From assembly GCA_944383325.1 (NCBI GenBank), contig CALWPC010000027.1, positions 124,001 to 188,000 on the forward strand: a stretch of 64,000 bases of DNA. Direction: 5' to 3'. Position 1 is the stretch's first letter, and every line of letters begins with the position of its first letter. The stretch is from an uncultured Lachnospiraceae bacterium. GTDB taxonomy: Bacteria; Bacillota; Clostridia; Lachnospirales; Lachnospiraceae. The notes under the pieces were generated by a model, which was given only the letters and a program-made list of their open reading frames with translations, was not told the origin of the DNA and made no database searches. Shown here in pieces: positions 9,083 through 18,992 of the stretch. The position numbers and the translations under genes were made by a program.

Positions 9083-9099
9083 TTTTATAAAAAAGAAAA

Positions 9100-9128
9100 T
9101 TGTATACTAGTTTAAATTATGATAAAAT
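9100..9128 (+). promoter_or_regulatory. Sigma-A-type promoter for degV
   Basis: TTGTAT at 9100-9105, a 17-base spacer, then TAAAAT at 9123-9128. It lies in the 76-base gap before degV. Confidence 0.6.
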
Positions 9129-9158
9129 AACCCCAAACAAATATGGGGAGGAACTATT

Positions 9159-10031
9159 TTGAACAATTATATTATTACGACAGACAGCACATGTGATTTA
9201 CCGGGTGATTTTTACAGCGAACATCAGATTCCGGTTCTTTCGCTTTCCTGCATTTTGGACGGGGAGACTTATAATGACAGTCATCCGATTGACGAGGATG
9301 CCTTTTATAAAAAAATGCGCGCAGGGTCGATGCCGTCCACCTCGCAGGTAAATCCTGAAGAGGCGAAAAAAGTGTTTGCAAAGGTTTTAAAGGAACAGCA
9401 GGCGGATATTTTGCATTTGGCGTTTTCATCGGGACTCAGCGGGAGTTGTAACAGCGCCAGGATTGCCGCCGAGGAGCTTATGGAGGAACATCCGGGAACA
9501 AAAATTGTGGTTGTAGATACGCTCTGCGCATCTATGGGCGAGGGGCTTTTGCTCTATAAAGCCATTCAGCAGAAAAACGCCGGAAAAAGCATTGACGAGC
9601 TGCAGGCATGGTTGGAAGAGAACAAATATCATCTCTGCCATAATTTTACCGTGGATGATTTGTTCCATCTTCACCGCGGAGGCCGTGTATCAAAGGCGAC
9701 GGCTATTCTTGGAACAATGATTAATATCAAGCCGATTTTACATGTGGACGACGAGGGGCATTTGATCAATATCGGCAAGACGAGAGGACGCAAGCGCTCT
9801 TTGATTGCGCTTGTGGACCGCATGGAGCAGCAGCTTGGAAAATATCGCGATCAGAATGACATGATTATGATCAGTCATGGCGATGCGAAGGAGGATGCGG
9901 AATTTGTGGCAGGCCTTGTGCGGGAGCGTTTCGGGTACGAGACCTGTATGATCAATTATGTGGGACCGGTGATTGGCTCGCACAGCGGTCCGGGAACATT
10001 AGCGCTGTTTTTTATGGGGGAATATCGATAA
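9159..10031 (+). CDS. DegV family fatty-acid-binding protein
   Basis: DegV/FakB-like proteins bind a fatty acid and present it to a FakA kinase for phosphorylation and entry into phospholipid synthesis. The product has 290 residues with the family marks DSTCDLP (8-14), STSQVNPEE, HLAFSSGLSGSCNSA, the basic segment GKTRGRKRS and the C-terminal SHSGPGTLALFF. The initiation codon is a TTG preceded by GGGGAGGAAC. The next gene starts three bases after the stop, so the two are co-transcribed. Which fatty acid it binds cannot be told. Confidence 0.9.
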   Translation: MNNYIITTDSTCDLPGDFYSEHQIPVLSLSCILDGETYNDSHPIDEDAFYKKMRAGSMPSTSQVNPEEAKKVFAKVLKEQQADILHLAFSSGLSGSCNSARIAAEELMEEHPGTKIVVVDTLCASMGEGLLLYKAIQQKNAGKSIDELQAWLEENKYHLCHNFTVDDLFHLHRGGRVSKATAILGTMINIKPILHVDDEGHLINIGKTRGRKRSLIALVDRMEQQLGKYRDQNDMIMISHGDAKEDAEFVAGLVRERFGYETCMINYVGPVIGSHSGPGTLALFFMGEYR

Positions 10032-10034
10032 TCG

Positions 10035-11195
10035 ATGAGAAAATTTTTTAAAGGGATTTGTTTTATTCTCGGGGCCGGATGCTGCGTGGCGGTATTTATG
10101 CTGTTTGCGCAGCATGTGAAAAGCGGGGGCACAACTGCTTCCGAAAAGACCGGCCTGGACATCTTGTCTGTGTCTGGGCAGCCGGATATAGGATCGGAGA
10201 CAGAGAGTGAGTCTGTCTCCTATTATGTCTATAGTCAGCTTACGGAAGAAGAACAGACGATTTACCGGGAGCTTTTCGATGGAATCCAAAATATGGAGGA
10301 GCAGTTTGCCGTCTCCTCAAAAGATAAAGAGCAGGTGGAGCGAATTTATTCAGCGTTGCTTTCGGATCATCCGGAATTATTTTGGGTATCAGGCTATACG
10401 ATCACTTTTTACGCATGGGCCAATACGATACAGTCTATTGAAATACAGCCGGATTATGTGATGAGCAGAGAAAAACGCGACGAGAATCAGTTGTTGATTG
10501 ATGATAAGACCTCACTGATTTTAGAGGAAGCGAGACAGTTTGATAATGAGTATGAACAGGCCAAGTTTTTATACGAGTATTTGATTGATATGACAGAGTA
10601 TGATTTGAATGCGCCAAACAATCAGAATATTCTGAGCGTTCTGTTGACAAACCGGTCCGTATGTATGGGATATGCGAAAGCGTATCAATACCTGGCACAG
10701 CTTTTGGGAATGGAGTGTGTGACGGTTACCGGGGAGGCGGGAGGAGAATCTCATGCATGGAATTTGCTGAACATGGAGGGGGATTATTATTATGTCGATA
10801 CGACATGGGGGGATCCCAGTTTTAACGCCGAGCTAGATGGCGTCGGCAATATCAATTACCTGTATCTGGGCATGAATACGGAAGATCTGGAGCGCACGCA
10901 TGAGGATAATGTATGGTATGCGCTGCCGGAATGTACTGCTGATCGGTGTAATTTTTACATACGAAGCGGATTGGCGTTTGAGTCGTTTCAGCAGAATACG
11001 ATTGGCGAGCTGATTCGCCGTACAAAGGAAATTGGAGAACCTTATGTGACGTTTCGCTTTTTAAATGAGGGAGCCTATGAAAGTGCATTAGAGCATCTGA
11101 TCAGCGAAAATCATATTTTTGATTACTATGACGGAACATCACTCAATTACCGGCAGGATGATACGTATTGGATGTTGACGATTTATTATGATTAA
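10035..11195 (+). CDS. Exported transglutaminase-like protein
   Basis: The product has 386 residues with an N-terminal membrane anchor or signal (about 6-25) and an extracellular transglutaminase-like/peptidase fold. The Cys-His-Asp triad can be read: Cys210 in RSVCMGYA, His240 in SHAWNLL and Asp255 in YYVDTTWGDP. Proteins of this type in Clostridia usually act on cell-surface or wall-associated proteins, as thiol peptidases or cross-linkers; that is inference. It follows degV by three bases, so the two share a transcript that ends in the strong hairpin just downstream. Confidence 0.82.
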   Translation: MRKFFKGICFILGAGCCVAVFMLFAQHVKSGGTTASEKTGLDILSVSGQPDIGSETESESVSYYVYSQLTEEEQTIYRELFDGIQNMEEQFAVSSKDKEQVERIYSALLSDHPELFWVSGYTITFYAWANTIQSIEIQPDYVMSREKRDENQLLIDDKTSLILEEARQFDNEYEQAKFLYEYLIDMTEYDLNAPNNQNILSVLLTNRSVCMGYAKAYQYLAQLLGMECVTVTGEAGGESHAWNLLNMEGDYYYVDTTWGDPSFNAELDGVGNINYLYLGMNTEDLERTHEDNVWYALPECTADRCNFYIRSGLAFESFQQNTIGELIRRTKEIGEPYVTFRFLNEGAYESALEHLISENHIFDYYDGTSLNYRQDDTYWMLTIYYD

Positions 11196-11202
11196 TATGT
11201 GG

Positions 11203-11254
11203 GCAGAGCATCCCCGATTCCGGTTTTTTCGGAATCGGGGATGCTCTGCGTTTT
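11203..11254 (+). terminator. Strong rho-independent terminator
   Basis: A 20-bp perfect GC-rich stem (11203-11222 with 11230-11249) and a 7-base T-rich loop, followed by GTTTT. It ends the degV operon. Confidence 0.9.
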
Positions 11255-11430
11255 CCTATTTTCGTTTTGCTGTGTCAAATAACATTTCTGTAGCCGCATC
11301 GAAGTCCATTATTTATTGGTATAAATTCATGTCCTTTCTGGAATAATATTCACTAAAAAGTGATTGTGCTTATCTGTTTAATAAATGTCTTTTCTTGTAG
11401 AATTTAGCTAATCAGTATCGGAGGGTTAAA

Positions 11431-11832
11431 ATGAAAAAAGAAGAGGCGAATCATTACGGACAACAGCGGGAACAGACGGCGGCTCGGATTAAGAGAATGA
11501 GGGAATGTCTTGGATATACACAGGAGATGGTGGCGGAGCGGGCAAAAATTTCTGTAGAAAATTATAAAAAGATTGAAGATGATTCCAATGCAATGTCGAT
11601 CTCTTCACTGCGGGGCATTCAGCGGGCGCTAGAGGTTTCTTTTGACTATTTGTTAGAAGGTGACGTTGAGCCGATCGAACAGTTATGGCAGAAAATTAAC
11701 GCATCAGAGACTCCGGTGAAGCTTGCGCTTTTAATTCGTCTGATTCAGTTTTTTGCGCGCGATGGGATGACAAAAAAGGAAATTTTGGATTGTCTGGAGG
11801 ATAATCTGCAGAATCATGGTGCTGAACAATGA
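11431..11832 (+). CDS. Xre-family helix-turn-helix regulator
   Basis: This is a 133-residue DNA-binding protein. A Cro/C1-type HTH spans about residues 17-75, with RIKRMRECLGYTQEMVAERAKIS for the first helices and SISSLRGIQRALEVSFDYLL for the end of the fold. The C-terminal 50 residues are helical (ALLIRLIQFFARDGMTKKEILDCLEDN), probably for dimer formation. GGAGGG lies eight bases before the ATG. It is followed 314 bases later by a second Xre gene. The target genes are not known, and no phage or mobile element adjoins it. Confidence 0.85.
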   Translation: MKKEEANHYGQQREQTAARIKRMRECLGYTQEMVAERAKISVENYKKIEDDSNAMSISSLRGIQRALEVSFDYLLEGDVEPIEQLWQKINASETPVKLALLIRLIQFFARDGMTKKEILDCLEDNLQNHGAEQ

Positions 11833-12145
11833 AAATGAGTGGAAAAGTCTATCTAATCGGTTTATCGGGGAGTATCTGCAAGGTTGTTTAAAGGTCTCTG
11901 TAGATGAACAGTTAGGCACAGCGACAAAAAGAAATTTGTCTAAATGATCTTATTTACAAAAAGTAAACGAAACAAGTGAAAACAAACGCTGATTCTTACC
12001 TGCATTGCGGCAGTCCGAGCAGCGTTTGTTTTCGTTTTCATTCGTTTTGTCCAACGCGGATATTGGCCGTTGTATATTCGTGTAAGAGAAAAGGCGCCTA
12101 ATCAAGGATGGAGTCTTTTAGTATATTGGTGGAAGGAGAGAGAGT
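11833..12145. other. Intergenic region between two Xre genes
   Basis: 313 bases with no supported gene. The first 110 bases contain only a 19-codon open frame overlapping the upstream stop, which I do not call. The centre holds the terminator hairpin listed separately. The last 100 bases should hold the promoter of the second regulator; no clear -35/-10 pair was found. Confidence 0.6.
11978..12033. terminator. Terminator-like hairpin between the Xre genes
   Basis: A 14-bp perfect stem (11978-11991 with 12020-12033) encloses a 28-base loop that itself holds a short CTGC/GCAG stem. The 3' arm is TTTGTTTTCGTTTT, so it can terminate transcription on the plus strand. The GAAAAC side offers weaker function on the minus strand. 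Confidence 0.7.
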
Positions 12146-12472
12146 ATGGCAGGAGATTTTTATAAGACGGCGGGACAGCGTATTAAACAAATGCGTATTG
12201 CGCGAAATCATTCACGGGAGGAACTGGCTGAGTTAGCGGATATTTCTACAAAATTTCTTTATGAAATTGAAACGGGAAGAAATGGATTTTCAGCGAAGGT
12301 GTTGTTCCGCTTAGCGGAGGCTTTGGAGGTGCAGTGTGATTATTTGCTAGGCGGTACATACTGTCAGGAAAAACATATGGAATTATCTCAAATTTTGAAA
12401 TGTTTTAGTGCCAGTGAATTAGAGTACATTCGAAATATGCTGTTTATGCTTCATGAATTCCTGCATTGCTGA
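12146..12472 (+). CDS. Small Xre-family helix-turn-helix regulator
   Basis: A 108-residue protein consisting mostly of a Cro/C1-type HTH (about 10-65: RIKQMRIARNHSREELAELADIS, then FLYEIETGRNGFSAKVLFRLAEAL). A short helical tail follows (ASELEYIRNMLFMLHEF). GGAAGGAG lies 9 bases before the ATG. It resembles the stand-alone regulators common in Lachnospiraceae. It is separated from the upstream Xre gene by a terminator, so it is probably transcribed on its own. Its target is unknown. Confidence 0.83.
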   Translation: MAGDFYKTAGQRIKQMRIARNHSREELAELADISTKFLYEIETGRNGFSAKVLFRLAEALEVQCDYLLGGTYCQEKHMELSQILKCFSASELEYIRNMLFMLHEFLHC

Positions 12473-12561
12473 AATTGTTCAGGAAATTTGTCGGGCACAG
12501 AGAACATGGACATTGTGTCGGGCTAAGAAAACAGAGGTTATCAAGGTGATTACTTAAAGAA

Positions 12562-12597
12562 AAAAAGGTTGTGTCTGCAAAACGACACAGCCTTTTT
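12562..12597 (-). terminator. Rho-independent terminator of hup
   Basis: On the minus strand, the stem AAAAAGGCTGTGTC pairs with GACACAACCTTTTT (one G-T pair), followed by a run of T. It lies just after the hup stop codon. Confidence 0.87.
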
Positions 12598-12606
12598 GTC
12601 TGCAAA

Positions 12607-12879
12607 TTAGTTTAAAGCGTCCTTTAATGCCTTGCCGGCTTTAAATTTCGGAGCCTTAGAAGCCTTAATTTCCATTGTGGCACCTGTCTGCGGATTTCTG
12701 CCGACACGTGCAGCTCTCTGAGAAACCTCAAATGTACCGAATCCAACTAATTGCACTTTTTCGCCTTTTTTTAATTCTTCAGCGATTGTGTCTGTCAGTG
12801 CGTTTACAGCTTTTTCGGCATCTTTCTTGGAAATTTCCGCTTGTGCTGCAATCGCAGCAACTAATTCGGTTTTGTTCAT
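12607..12879 (-). CDS. hup: Nucleoid protein HU
   Basis: HU is a small dimeric histone-like protein that bends DNA and compacts the nucleoid. It has 90 residues, starting [20 protein letters not shown]. The family signature is [21 protein letters not shown] (the DNA-gripping arm), followed by the conserved [11 protein letters not shown] end. GGAGG lies about 10 bases before the ATG. It is monocistronic, with its own promoter and terminator, and diverges from glnS. Confidence 0.97.
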   Translation of the reverse strand: MNKTELVAAIAAQAEISKKDAEKAVNALTDTIAEELKKGEKVQLVGFGTFEVSQRAARVGRNPQTGATMEIKASKAPKFKAGKALKDALN

Positions 12880-12899
12880 ATCTTTTGTTCCTCCTTAGA

Positions 12900-12946
12900 A
12901 ATTGACTATCAATTACACTTATATCTGATTTTAGGATGTTTGTCAA
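12900..12946 (-). promoter_or_regulatory. hup promoter and nearby palindrome
   Basis: On the minus strand: TTGACA (12941-12946), a 17-base spacer and TATAAG (12918-12923). Just downstream, between the -10 and the ribosome site, lies the palindrome AATTGA-CTA-TCAATT (12900-12914), which could be an operator or simply leader sequence. Confidence 0.75.
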
Positions 12947-13092
12947 GGGAAAGTGACGAAAAATCCCTGTTTTGCAAGGGATTTCTCGAAAAGAACCCTG
13001 TTATTTTCCAAAACATATTTTGTTTGCTTTTTTATAACGGCTATGTTATCATAAATCAATATGAACTTTTTGGTAAGAAGGGAGTGCCTGAT

Positions 13093-14754
13093 ATGGGCGA
13101 TGAGGAAATTTCCAAAAATTTTATTGAATCCATGATTGATAAAGATCTGGAAGATGGCGTTTATCACGAGGTTGTCACTCGTTTTCCGCCGGAACCAAAC
13201 GGTTATCTCCATATTGGGCATGCAAAGTCCATTTTATTAAACTATGGACTTGCAAAAAAGTATGGGGGCCGTTTTCATCTGCGCTTTGACGATACCAATC
13301 CGACAAAGGAGCGGGTCGAGTTTGTGGATTCGATTAAGGAAGACGTCAAATGGTTAGGTGCGGATTGGGGAGATTGCCTGTATTTTGCTTCTGATTATTT
13401 TCAGCAGATGTATGAGGCTGCGGTGCGGCTGATTCAAAAAGGCAAGGCGTATGTCTGTGATCTGAGCCCGGAACAGATTCGGGAATACCGCGGCACTTTG
13501 ACTGAACCCGGAAAAAACAGTCCTTACCGCGAGCGGAGCATCGAGGAAAATCTTGCACTGTTTGAGGAGATGAAGGCCGGAAAGGTGGCTGACGGCGCGC
13601 GCGTTCTGCGTGCCAAAATTGATATGTCGTCCCCGAATATCAACATGAGAGATCCGATTTTGTATCGGGTGGCGAAAATGCCACATCACAATACGGGTGA
13701 TCAGTGGTGTATTTATCCGATGTATGATTTTGCACATCCGATTGAGGACGCGATTGAGGGCGTGACGCACTCGATCTGCACATTGGAGTTTGAGGATCAC
13801 AGACCGCTGTATGACTGGGTCGTGCGGGAATTGGAGTATGAGGTTCCTCCGCGTCAGATCGAATTTGCAAAAATGTATCTGACTAACGTCATCACGGGAA
13901 AGCGGTACATTAAAAAACTGATCGAGGACGGCATTGTGGACGGTTGGGATGATCCGCGTCTGGTTACGATTGCCGCACTGCGCCGACGTGGGTTTACGCC
14001 GGAATCAATCCGAAAATTTGTCGAGCTCTGCGGCGTGTCAAAAAGCAATAGCTCTGTCGATTATGCAATGCTTGAGTACTGTATTCGGGAGGATCTCAAG
14101 ATGCAGTGTCCGCGTTTAATGGCGGTGCTTGATCCGGTCAAACTGATCATTGACAATTATCCCGAAGGAGAAACGGAATGGCTGACTGTGCCGAACAATC
14201 AGGAGAACGATCAATTAGGTGAGCGCACTGTTCCGTTTTGCAGGGAACTGTATATTGAGCGCGAAGATTTTATGATCGATCCGCCTAAAAAATATTTCCG
14301 CCTGTATCCGGGAAATGAGGTTCGCCTGATGCACGCATATTTTGTCAGGTGCGAAAGCTTTGTTCAGGATGAAAGCGGCAAGGTTACAGAGATTCACTGC
14401 ACGTATGATCCGGAAACGAAGTGCGGTACCGGCTTTACGGGACGTAAGGTCAAAGGGACGATTCACTGGGTCGCAAAGCCTTATGCGAAACAGGCGGAGG
14501 TGCGTCTGTATGAGAATATTGTCAACGAGGACGGAACGCATGATGAGGACGGGAATCTGAATTTGAATCCCAATTCGCTCACAGTGCGCAAGGAGTGTTA
14601 TATTGAGCCGAATATCCGTGAGGTACAGGCCTATGACCGGTTTCAGTTTGTGAGACAGGGTTACTTTTGTGCAGACAGCAGAGATTTTACGAAGGATCAG
14701 CCGGTGTTTAACCGTATTGTGTCTCTGAAAAGTTCTTTTAAACTTCCAAAGTAA
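13093..14754 (+). CDS. glnS: Glutaminyl-tRNA synthetase
   Basis: It charges tRNA-Gln with glutamine in the cytoplasm. The product has 553 residues, the usual GlnRS length. The class I HIGH motif is in [12 protein letters not shown] (about 36-47), and EGWDDPR-type and [11 protein letters not shown] strings are typical of GlnRS rather than GluRS. The region where E. coli GlnRS has MSKRK reads ITGKR here. The start is the ATG at 13093 with GGGAGTG upstream; a longer open frame back to 12940 would run through the hup promoter and is rejected. It is monocistronic, with a terminator after it. Confidence 0.95.
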   Translation: MGDEEISKNFIESMIDKDLEDGVYHEVVTRFPPEPNGYLHIGHAKSILLNYGLAKKYGGRFHLRFDDTNPTKERVEFVDSIKEDVKWLGADWGDCLYFASDYFQQMYEAAVRLIQKGKAYVCDLSPEQIREYRGTLTEPGKNSPYRERSIEENLALFEEMKAGKVADGARVLRAKIDMSSPNINMRDPILYRVAKMPHHNTGDQWCIYPMYDFAHPIEDAIEGVTHSICTLEFEDHRPLYDWVVRELEYEVPPRQIEFAKMYLTNVITGKRYIKKLIEDGIVDGWDDPRLVTIAALRRRGFTPESIRKFVELCGVSKSNSSVDYAMLEYCIREDLKMQCPRLMAVLDPVKLIIDNYPEGETEWLTVPNNQENDQLGERTVPFCRELYIEREDFMIDPPKKYFRLYPGNEVRLMHAYFVRCESFVQDESGKVTEIHCTYDPETKCGTGFTGRKVKGTIHWVAKPYAKQAEVRLYENIVNEDGTHDEDGNLNLNPNSLTVRKECYIEPNIREVQAYDRFQFVRQGYFCADSRDFTKDQPVFNRIVSLKSSFKLPK

Positions 14755-14757
14755 TAG

Positions 14758-14805
14758 AAAAAGGTATCTCTGAAGTTGAAGCTCAACTTTCGAGATACCT
14801 TTTTT
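14758..14805 (+). terminator. Rho-independent terminator of glnS
   Basis: The stem GGTATCTC (14763-14770) / GAGATACC (14792-14799) has an inner AAGTTGA/TCAACTT stem. It is preceded by an A run and followed by TTTTTTG. The structure is nearly symmetrical and could also act on minus-strand transcription from 15186. Confidence 0.88.
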
Positions 14806-14859
14806 GTGAAAGAGGATCGTTGTTGTTTGGACGTTTTGGATCAGGTTCGGCCCGAGGGC

Positions 14860-15186
14860 TTATTCACTGTCCGATGACGGCGATTGTTCGGATTCGGATG
14901 CTTCATTGTTTTTCAGTGAATCGAGAACTTCGCCGGAATCTGTCAGATCTTTGGAAAGCTTGCTCGCGGCTTCATCTGCGGTTTTGAAGTCTGCATCGCT
15001 GACCTCTCCGAAGGAGGTCTCGACTTCTTTTTTCAGCGATACATATTCACGTTGAATTGGTTCCTCGTTTGTTGCGGGTTGTGCATCGGTTTCCTCTTCA
15101 CTCTTTTTTCGCGCCAGATATGCTGCAAATCCGAGCGCTGCACCTGCAAGCAGGGTGCCTTTGATGAATTTGCTCACTTTACTCAT
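14860..15186 (-). CDS. Small membrane-anchored acidic protein (YtxH-like)
   Basis: A 108-residue protein. A short N-terminus is followed by one hydrophobic segment with small residues (GTLLAGAALGFAAYLA, about 10-25) and RKK on the following side. The rest is a highly charged, acidic, probably disordered or helical tail ending in a Ser/Glu/Asp stretch. This resembles YtxH-type general stress or envelope-associated proteins, but similarity rests on layout only. GGGAGG lies 8 bases before the ATG. It is transcribed alone, diverging from the SH3/NlpC gene. Its function is unknown. Confidence 0.7.
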   Translation of the reverse strand: MSKVSKFIKGTLLAGAALGFAAYLARKKSEEETDAQPATNEEPIQREYVSLKKEVETSFGEVSDADFKTADEAASKLSKDLTDSGEVLDSLKNNEASESEQSPSSDSE

Positions 15187-15263
15187 GGATGACCTCCCAA
15201 TGTTTGATAATGTTATTGTAATACAATTTCACAAAAATGAAAAGTCTAAATAGGGTTCTTTCA

Positions 15264-15292
15264 TTGCCAACGGCAAAAAATTGCGGTACACT
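15264..15292 (+). promoter_or_regulatory. Candidate promoter for the SH3/NlpC-P60 gene
   Basis: TTGCCA at 15264-15269, a 17-base spacer, then TACACT at 15287-15292. The -35 element lies inside the short palindrome TTGCC-AAC-GGCAA. Confidence 0.55.
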
Positions 15293-15327
15293 GTCATTAG
15301 TGATAATAAAACATTATGGAGAATACA

Positions 15328-16776
15328 ATGAATTACATGAAAAAAATCGCGTTGGGTGCGTTGGGTATCTGCTGCGTTGTCAGTCTGATTGCCGGATTCA
15401 GTGCGAAACATAAAGAGCAAAAGAATGATCAGACGGTAAAATCGGACGAGGGGAGTGAACGTGTTTTGGCTGCGGAGCTGAGTGAGGAGGCTTTGTCAAA
15501 TGCGTACACGTTGGAACGAACGATTCAGGGGACTACATCGAGCTTTGCCTCGCCTGGATTTTGGCTTCAGGCAGACGGGACGGCAACCACAGTGCTGATG
15601 ACGCCAGAGGAGATCGAAGAATATAATGCGTCTTTGCGGAGTGTGAAGGAATGCGGGCTGATTGACCTGAAGGAAACAGGGAATACGATTGAGGCGTCCG
15701 AAGTACGAACGCTGATCGAATCCTATCATTTTGGCGGCCGGGAATATCTGGACGGCGAAGCGCTGACCGAAGAAAAGCGCCGGACTTTGGAGGAAAAGCG
15801 GAATTTAGATGCCTTGAATGGAGCGGGAGAGATTGAGGTTCGATACGCGCTGACGACGAATGCGGTGAACGTCAGGAGTTATCCGACGGTGATGATGCTG
15901 ATGAAGAGTCCGACAGCCTGGGATTTTGATTATTTTCAGGAAAGCGCGCTCAATATCGGGGAGGGCGTGCTTGTCTATCATCAGACGGCGGATCAGGAAT
16001 GGTCGTTTATCCAGGCGGCAAATTACGCCGGTTGGGTGCGGACAGAGCAGCTTGCCTTTTGTACGCGCAAAGAGATGGAAGAGTATCTCGGCAAAAAAGA
16101 CTTTGCCGTTGTATTACGCCCGCAAAATCTGACGATCGACGGGCAGAATGCGCTGCACTTTGCGATGGGGAGCAAACTGCCTCTGAAATGGAAGGGCGAG
16201 GAGCCGCTTTTCGAGATACCGGTTGCGGGGAGCGAATCGTTGCAGACAGAGTGGGTTTCCCTGCAGGGGCTGGAATGGAATGAGGGATATTTGCCTTATA
16301 CGACAGCCTGTGTGCTCGACCAGGCAATGAAATTACTAAATATTTCGTATGGTTGGGGACAGCGGGAGAATCTTCTTGACTGTTCGGCAACGGTATTGTC
16401 CGTATATTCCTGTTTTGGATTTACGCTTCCAAGAAATACGTCTGCTATGGAGCATATTCCATTGAATGCAAAAGATGTTGCGGAAGCAGGCGCAGAGGAA
16501 AAAACAGAATATTTAAGCGGCGCGCTGCCGGGCTCGCTTCTGGTGATGAAAGGGCATGTCATGATTTATCTGGGCATCCAAGATGGAACGGTATATGCGC
16601 TTCATGATTTCACCGGTTATTATGATGAGACGGGGCAACGACATAATATTATGCAGTGTTCGATTACGCCGCTGACTATCCGACTGCGAAGCGGCGCGTC
16701 GTATTTGGACGGGGTTTGCAAAGTGGTACAGATCATGTCTGAGAACGGACTGAAGCCGGAAGGAAAAGCACAATAG
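15328..16776 (+). CDS. Exported SH3-domain NlpC/P60-like protein
   Basis: A probable cell-wall hydrolase or wall-binding protein of 482 residues. An N-terminal lipoprotein-like or anchor segment (about 4-25) is followed by a long N-terminal domain, a bacterial SH3 fold (VNVRSYPT near 180) and a second SH3-like region. The C-terminal NlpC/P60-type domain carries Cys352 in LLDCSATV and His410 in KGHVMIYLG. This matches the N_NLPC_P60-SH3-NlpC layout of enzymes that cut stem peptides. The ATG at 15328 is favoured because GGAG lies 6 bases before it. The HAD gene follows after 13 bases, so they are likely co-transcribed. Confidence 0.82.
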   Translation: MNYMKKIALGALGICCVVSLIAGFSAKHKEQKNDQTVKSDEGSERVLAAELSEEALSNAYTLERTIQGTTSSFASPGFWLQADGTATTVLMTPEEIEEYNASLRSVKECGLIDLKETGNTIEASEVRTLIESYHFGGREYLDGEALTEEKRRTLEEKRNLDALNGAGEIEVRYALTTNAVNVRSYPTVMMLMKSPTAWDFDYFQESALNIGEGVLVYHQTADQEWSFIQAANYAGWVRTEQLAFCTRKEMEEYLGKKDFAVVLRPQNLTIDGQNALHFAMGSKLPLKWKGEEPLFEIPVAGSESLQTEWVSLQGLEWNEGYLPYTTACVLDQAMKLLNISYGWGQRENLLDCSATVLSVYSCFGFTLPRNTSAMEHIPLNAKDVAEAGAEEKTEYLSGALPGSLLVMKGHVMIYLGIQDGTVYALHDFTGYYDETGQRHNIMQCSITPLTIRLRSGASYLDGVCKVVQIMSENGLKPEGKAQ

Positions 16777-16789
16777 GAGAGCGAACAGA

Positions 16790-17443
16790 ATGAAACATAA
16801 TGGGTGTATTTTTGATTTGGACGGCACTTTGGCAGATTCCCTGGAAAGTATCGCCTATAATGCCAACCGGGCGCTTGAGCAGTTTGGATTTGCACCGAAT
16901 CCGGTAGAAAATTATAAACAGTATGCGGGGGACGGCGCGCTGACGATGATTCAGCGCGCCCTTTTGGCGGCCGGAGATGACGCTCTCGCAAATCTGGAAC
17001 AGGTGTATGCGGTATATCTTGCATATTTTGAAAAGGATTGTATGTATCATGTGAGACCTTATCCAGGCATCTGTTCGCTTCTTCGGGAATTAAAGAGGCG
17101 GGAAATCAAAATTGCAGTATTGTCGAACAAGCCGCATGAGCGGTGCGTGGATGTCGTCAACGCGCTGTTTGGAGCCGGATATTTTGATTTGGTTTTCGGG
17201 ATGACGGATGAGCGGACAAAAAAACCAGACCCGGCGGGGGCGCTCGCCATTGCGCAAGCATGGAACATTGCGCCGCAGTCGTGCGTGTATGTCGGCGATA
17301 CCGATACCGATATGAAAACCGGACAGGCGGCCGGGATGTTTACAGTCGGCGTCACATGGGGATTTCGGGAAGAGCGGGAGCTGGCCGCTTTTTCGGTACA
17401 GGCGATCATAGATGACCCTGCCGGGCTTCTGAATTTTTTTTAG
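16790..17443 (+). CDS. HAD-superfamily phosphatase, phosphoglycolate-phosphatase-like
   Basis: A 217-residue HAD hydrolase. Motif I FDLDGTLADS (8-17) supplies the nucleophilic Asp, LSNKP is motif II, KKPDP gives the motif III Lys, and VGDTDTDM gives motif IV. An alpha-helical cap lies between motifs I and II. This is the Gph/PpaX group, which dephosphorylates phosphoglycolate, pyrophosphate or other small phosphates; the substrate cannot be fixed from sequence. AGGAGAG precedes the ATG. It sits 13 bases after the SH3/NlpC gene. Confidence 0.87.
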   Translation: MKHNGCIFDLDGTLADSLESIAYNANRALEQFGFAPNPVENYKQYAGDGALTMIQRALLAAGDDALANLEQVYAVYLAYFEKDCMYHVRPYPGICSLLRELKRREIKIAVLSNKPHERCVDVVNALFGAGYFDLVFGMTDERTKKPDPAGALAIAQAWNIAPQSCVYVGDTDTDMKTGQAAGMFTVGVTWGFREERELAAFSVQAIIDDPAGLLNFF

Positions 17444-17459
17444 AAAGTGAAAAAAAATG

Positions 17460-17488
17460 TTGTCTGTTTATGCAGACTTGTGTATAAT
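17460..17488 (+). promoter_or_regulatory. Sigma-A-type promoter for gdhA
   Basis: TTGTCT at 17460-17465, a 17-base spacer, then a perfect TATAAT at 17483-17488 with TGTG before it. The leader (about 80 bases) contains a short GGGC/GCCC hairpin shortly before the ribosome site. Confidence 0.8.
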
Positions 17489-17542
17489 TATTAAGGCGAT
17501 TAAGGAAAAGAGCCGGAATGCATTTGCAGGTGCTCTTATTAA

Positions 17543-18910
<1,368 letters not shown>

Positions 18911-18942
18911 AATCAGCGGATTTGGTATGCGGTAAGATGAGA

Positions 18943-18972
18943 CGGGGCGGGCAGAGTCCGCCCTGTTTTTTT
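18943..18972 (+). terminator. Rho-independent terminator of gdhA
   Basis: GGGCGG (18945-18950) pairs with CCGCCC (18958-18963) over a 7-base loop, followed by TGTTTTTTT. Confidence 0.87.
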
Positions 18973-18992
18973 GATTGTTACGGGGGCTAGTG

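Noticed and set aside
11431..12472. Prophage or toxin-antitoxin remnant around the two Xre genes
   Set aside because: No integrase, toxin partner or attachment repeat is seen; the neighbours are housekeeping genes.
12940..13092. A 51-residue N-terminal extension of glnS
   Set aside because: It overlaps the hup promoter and lacks a ribosome site; GlnRS length fits the ATG at 13093.
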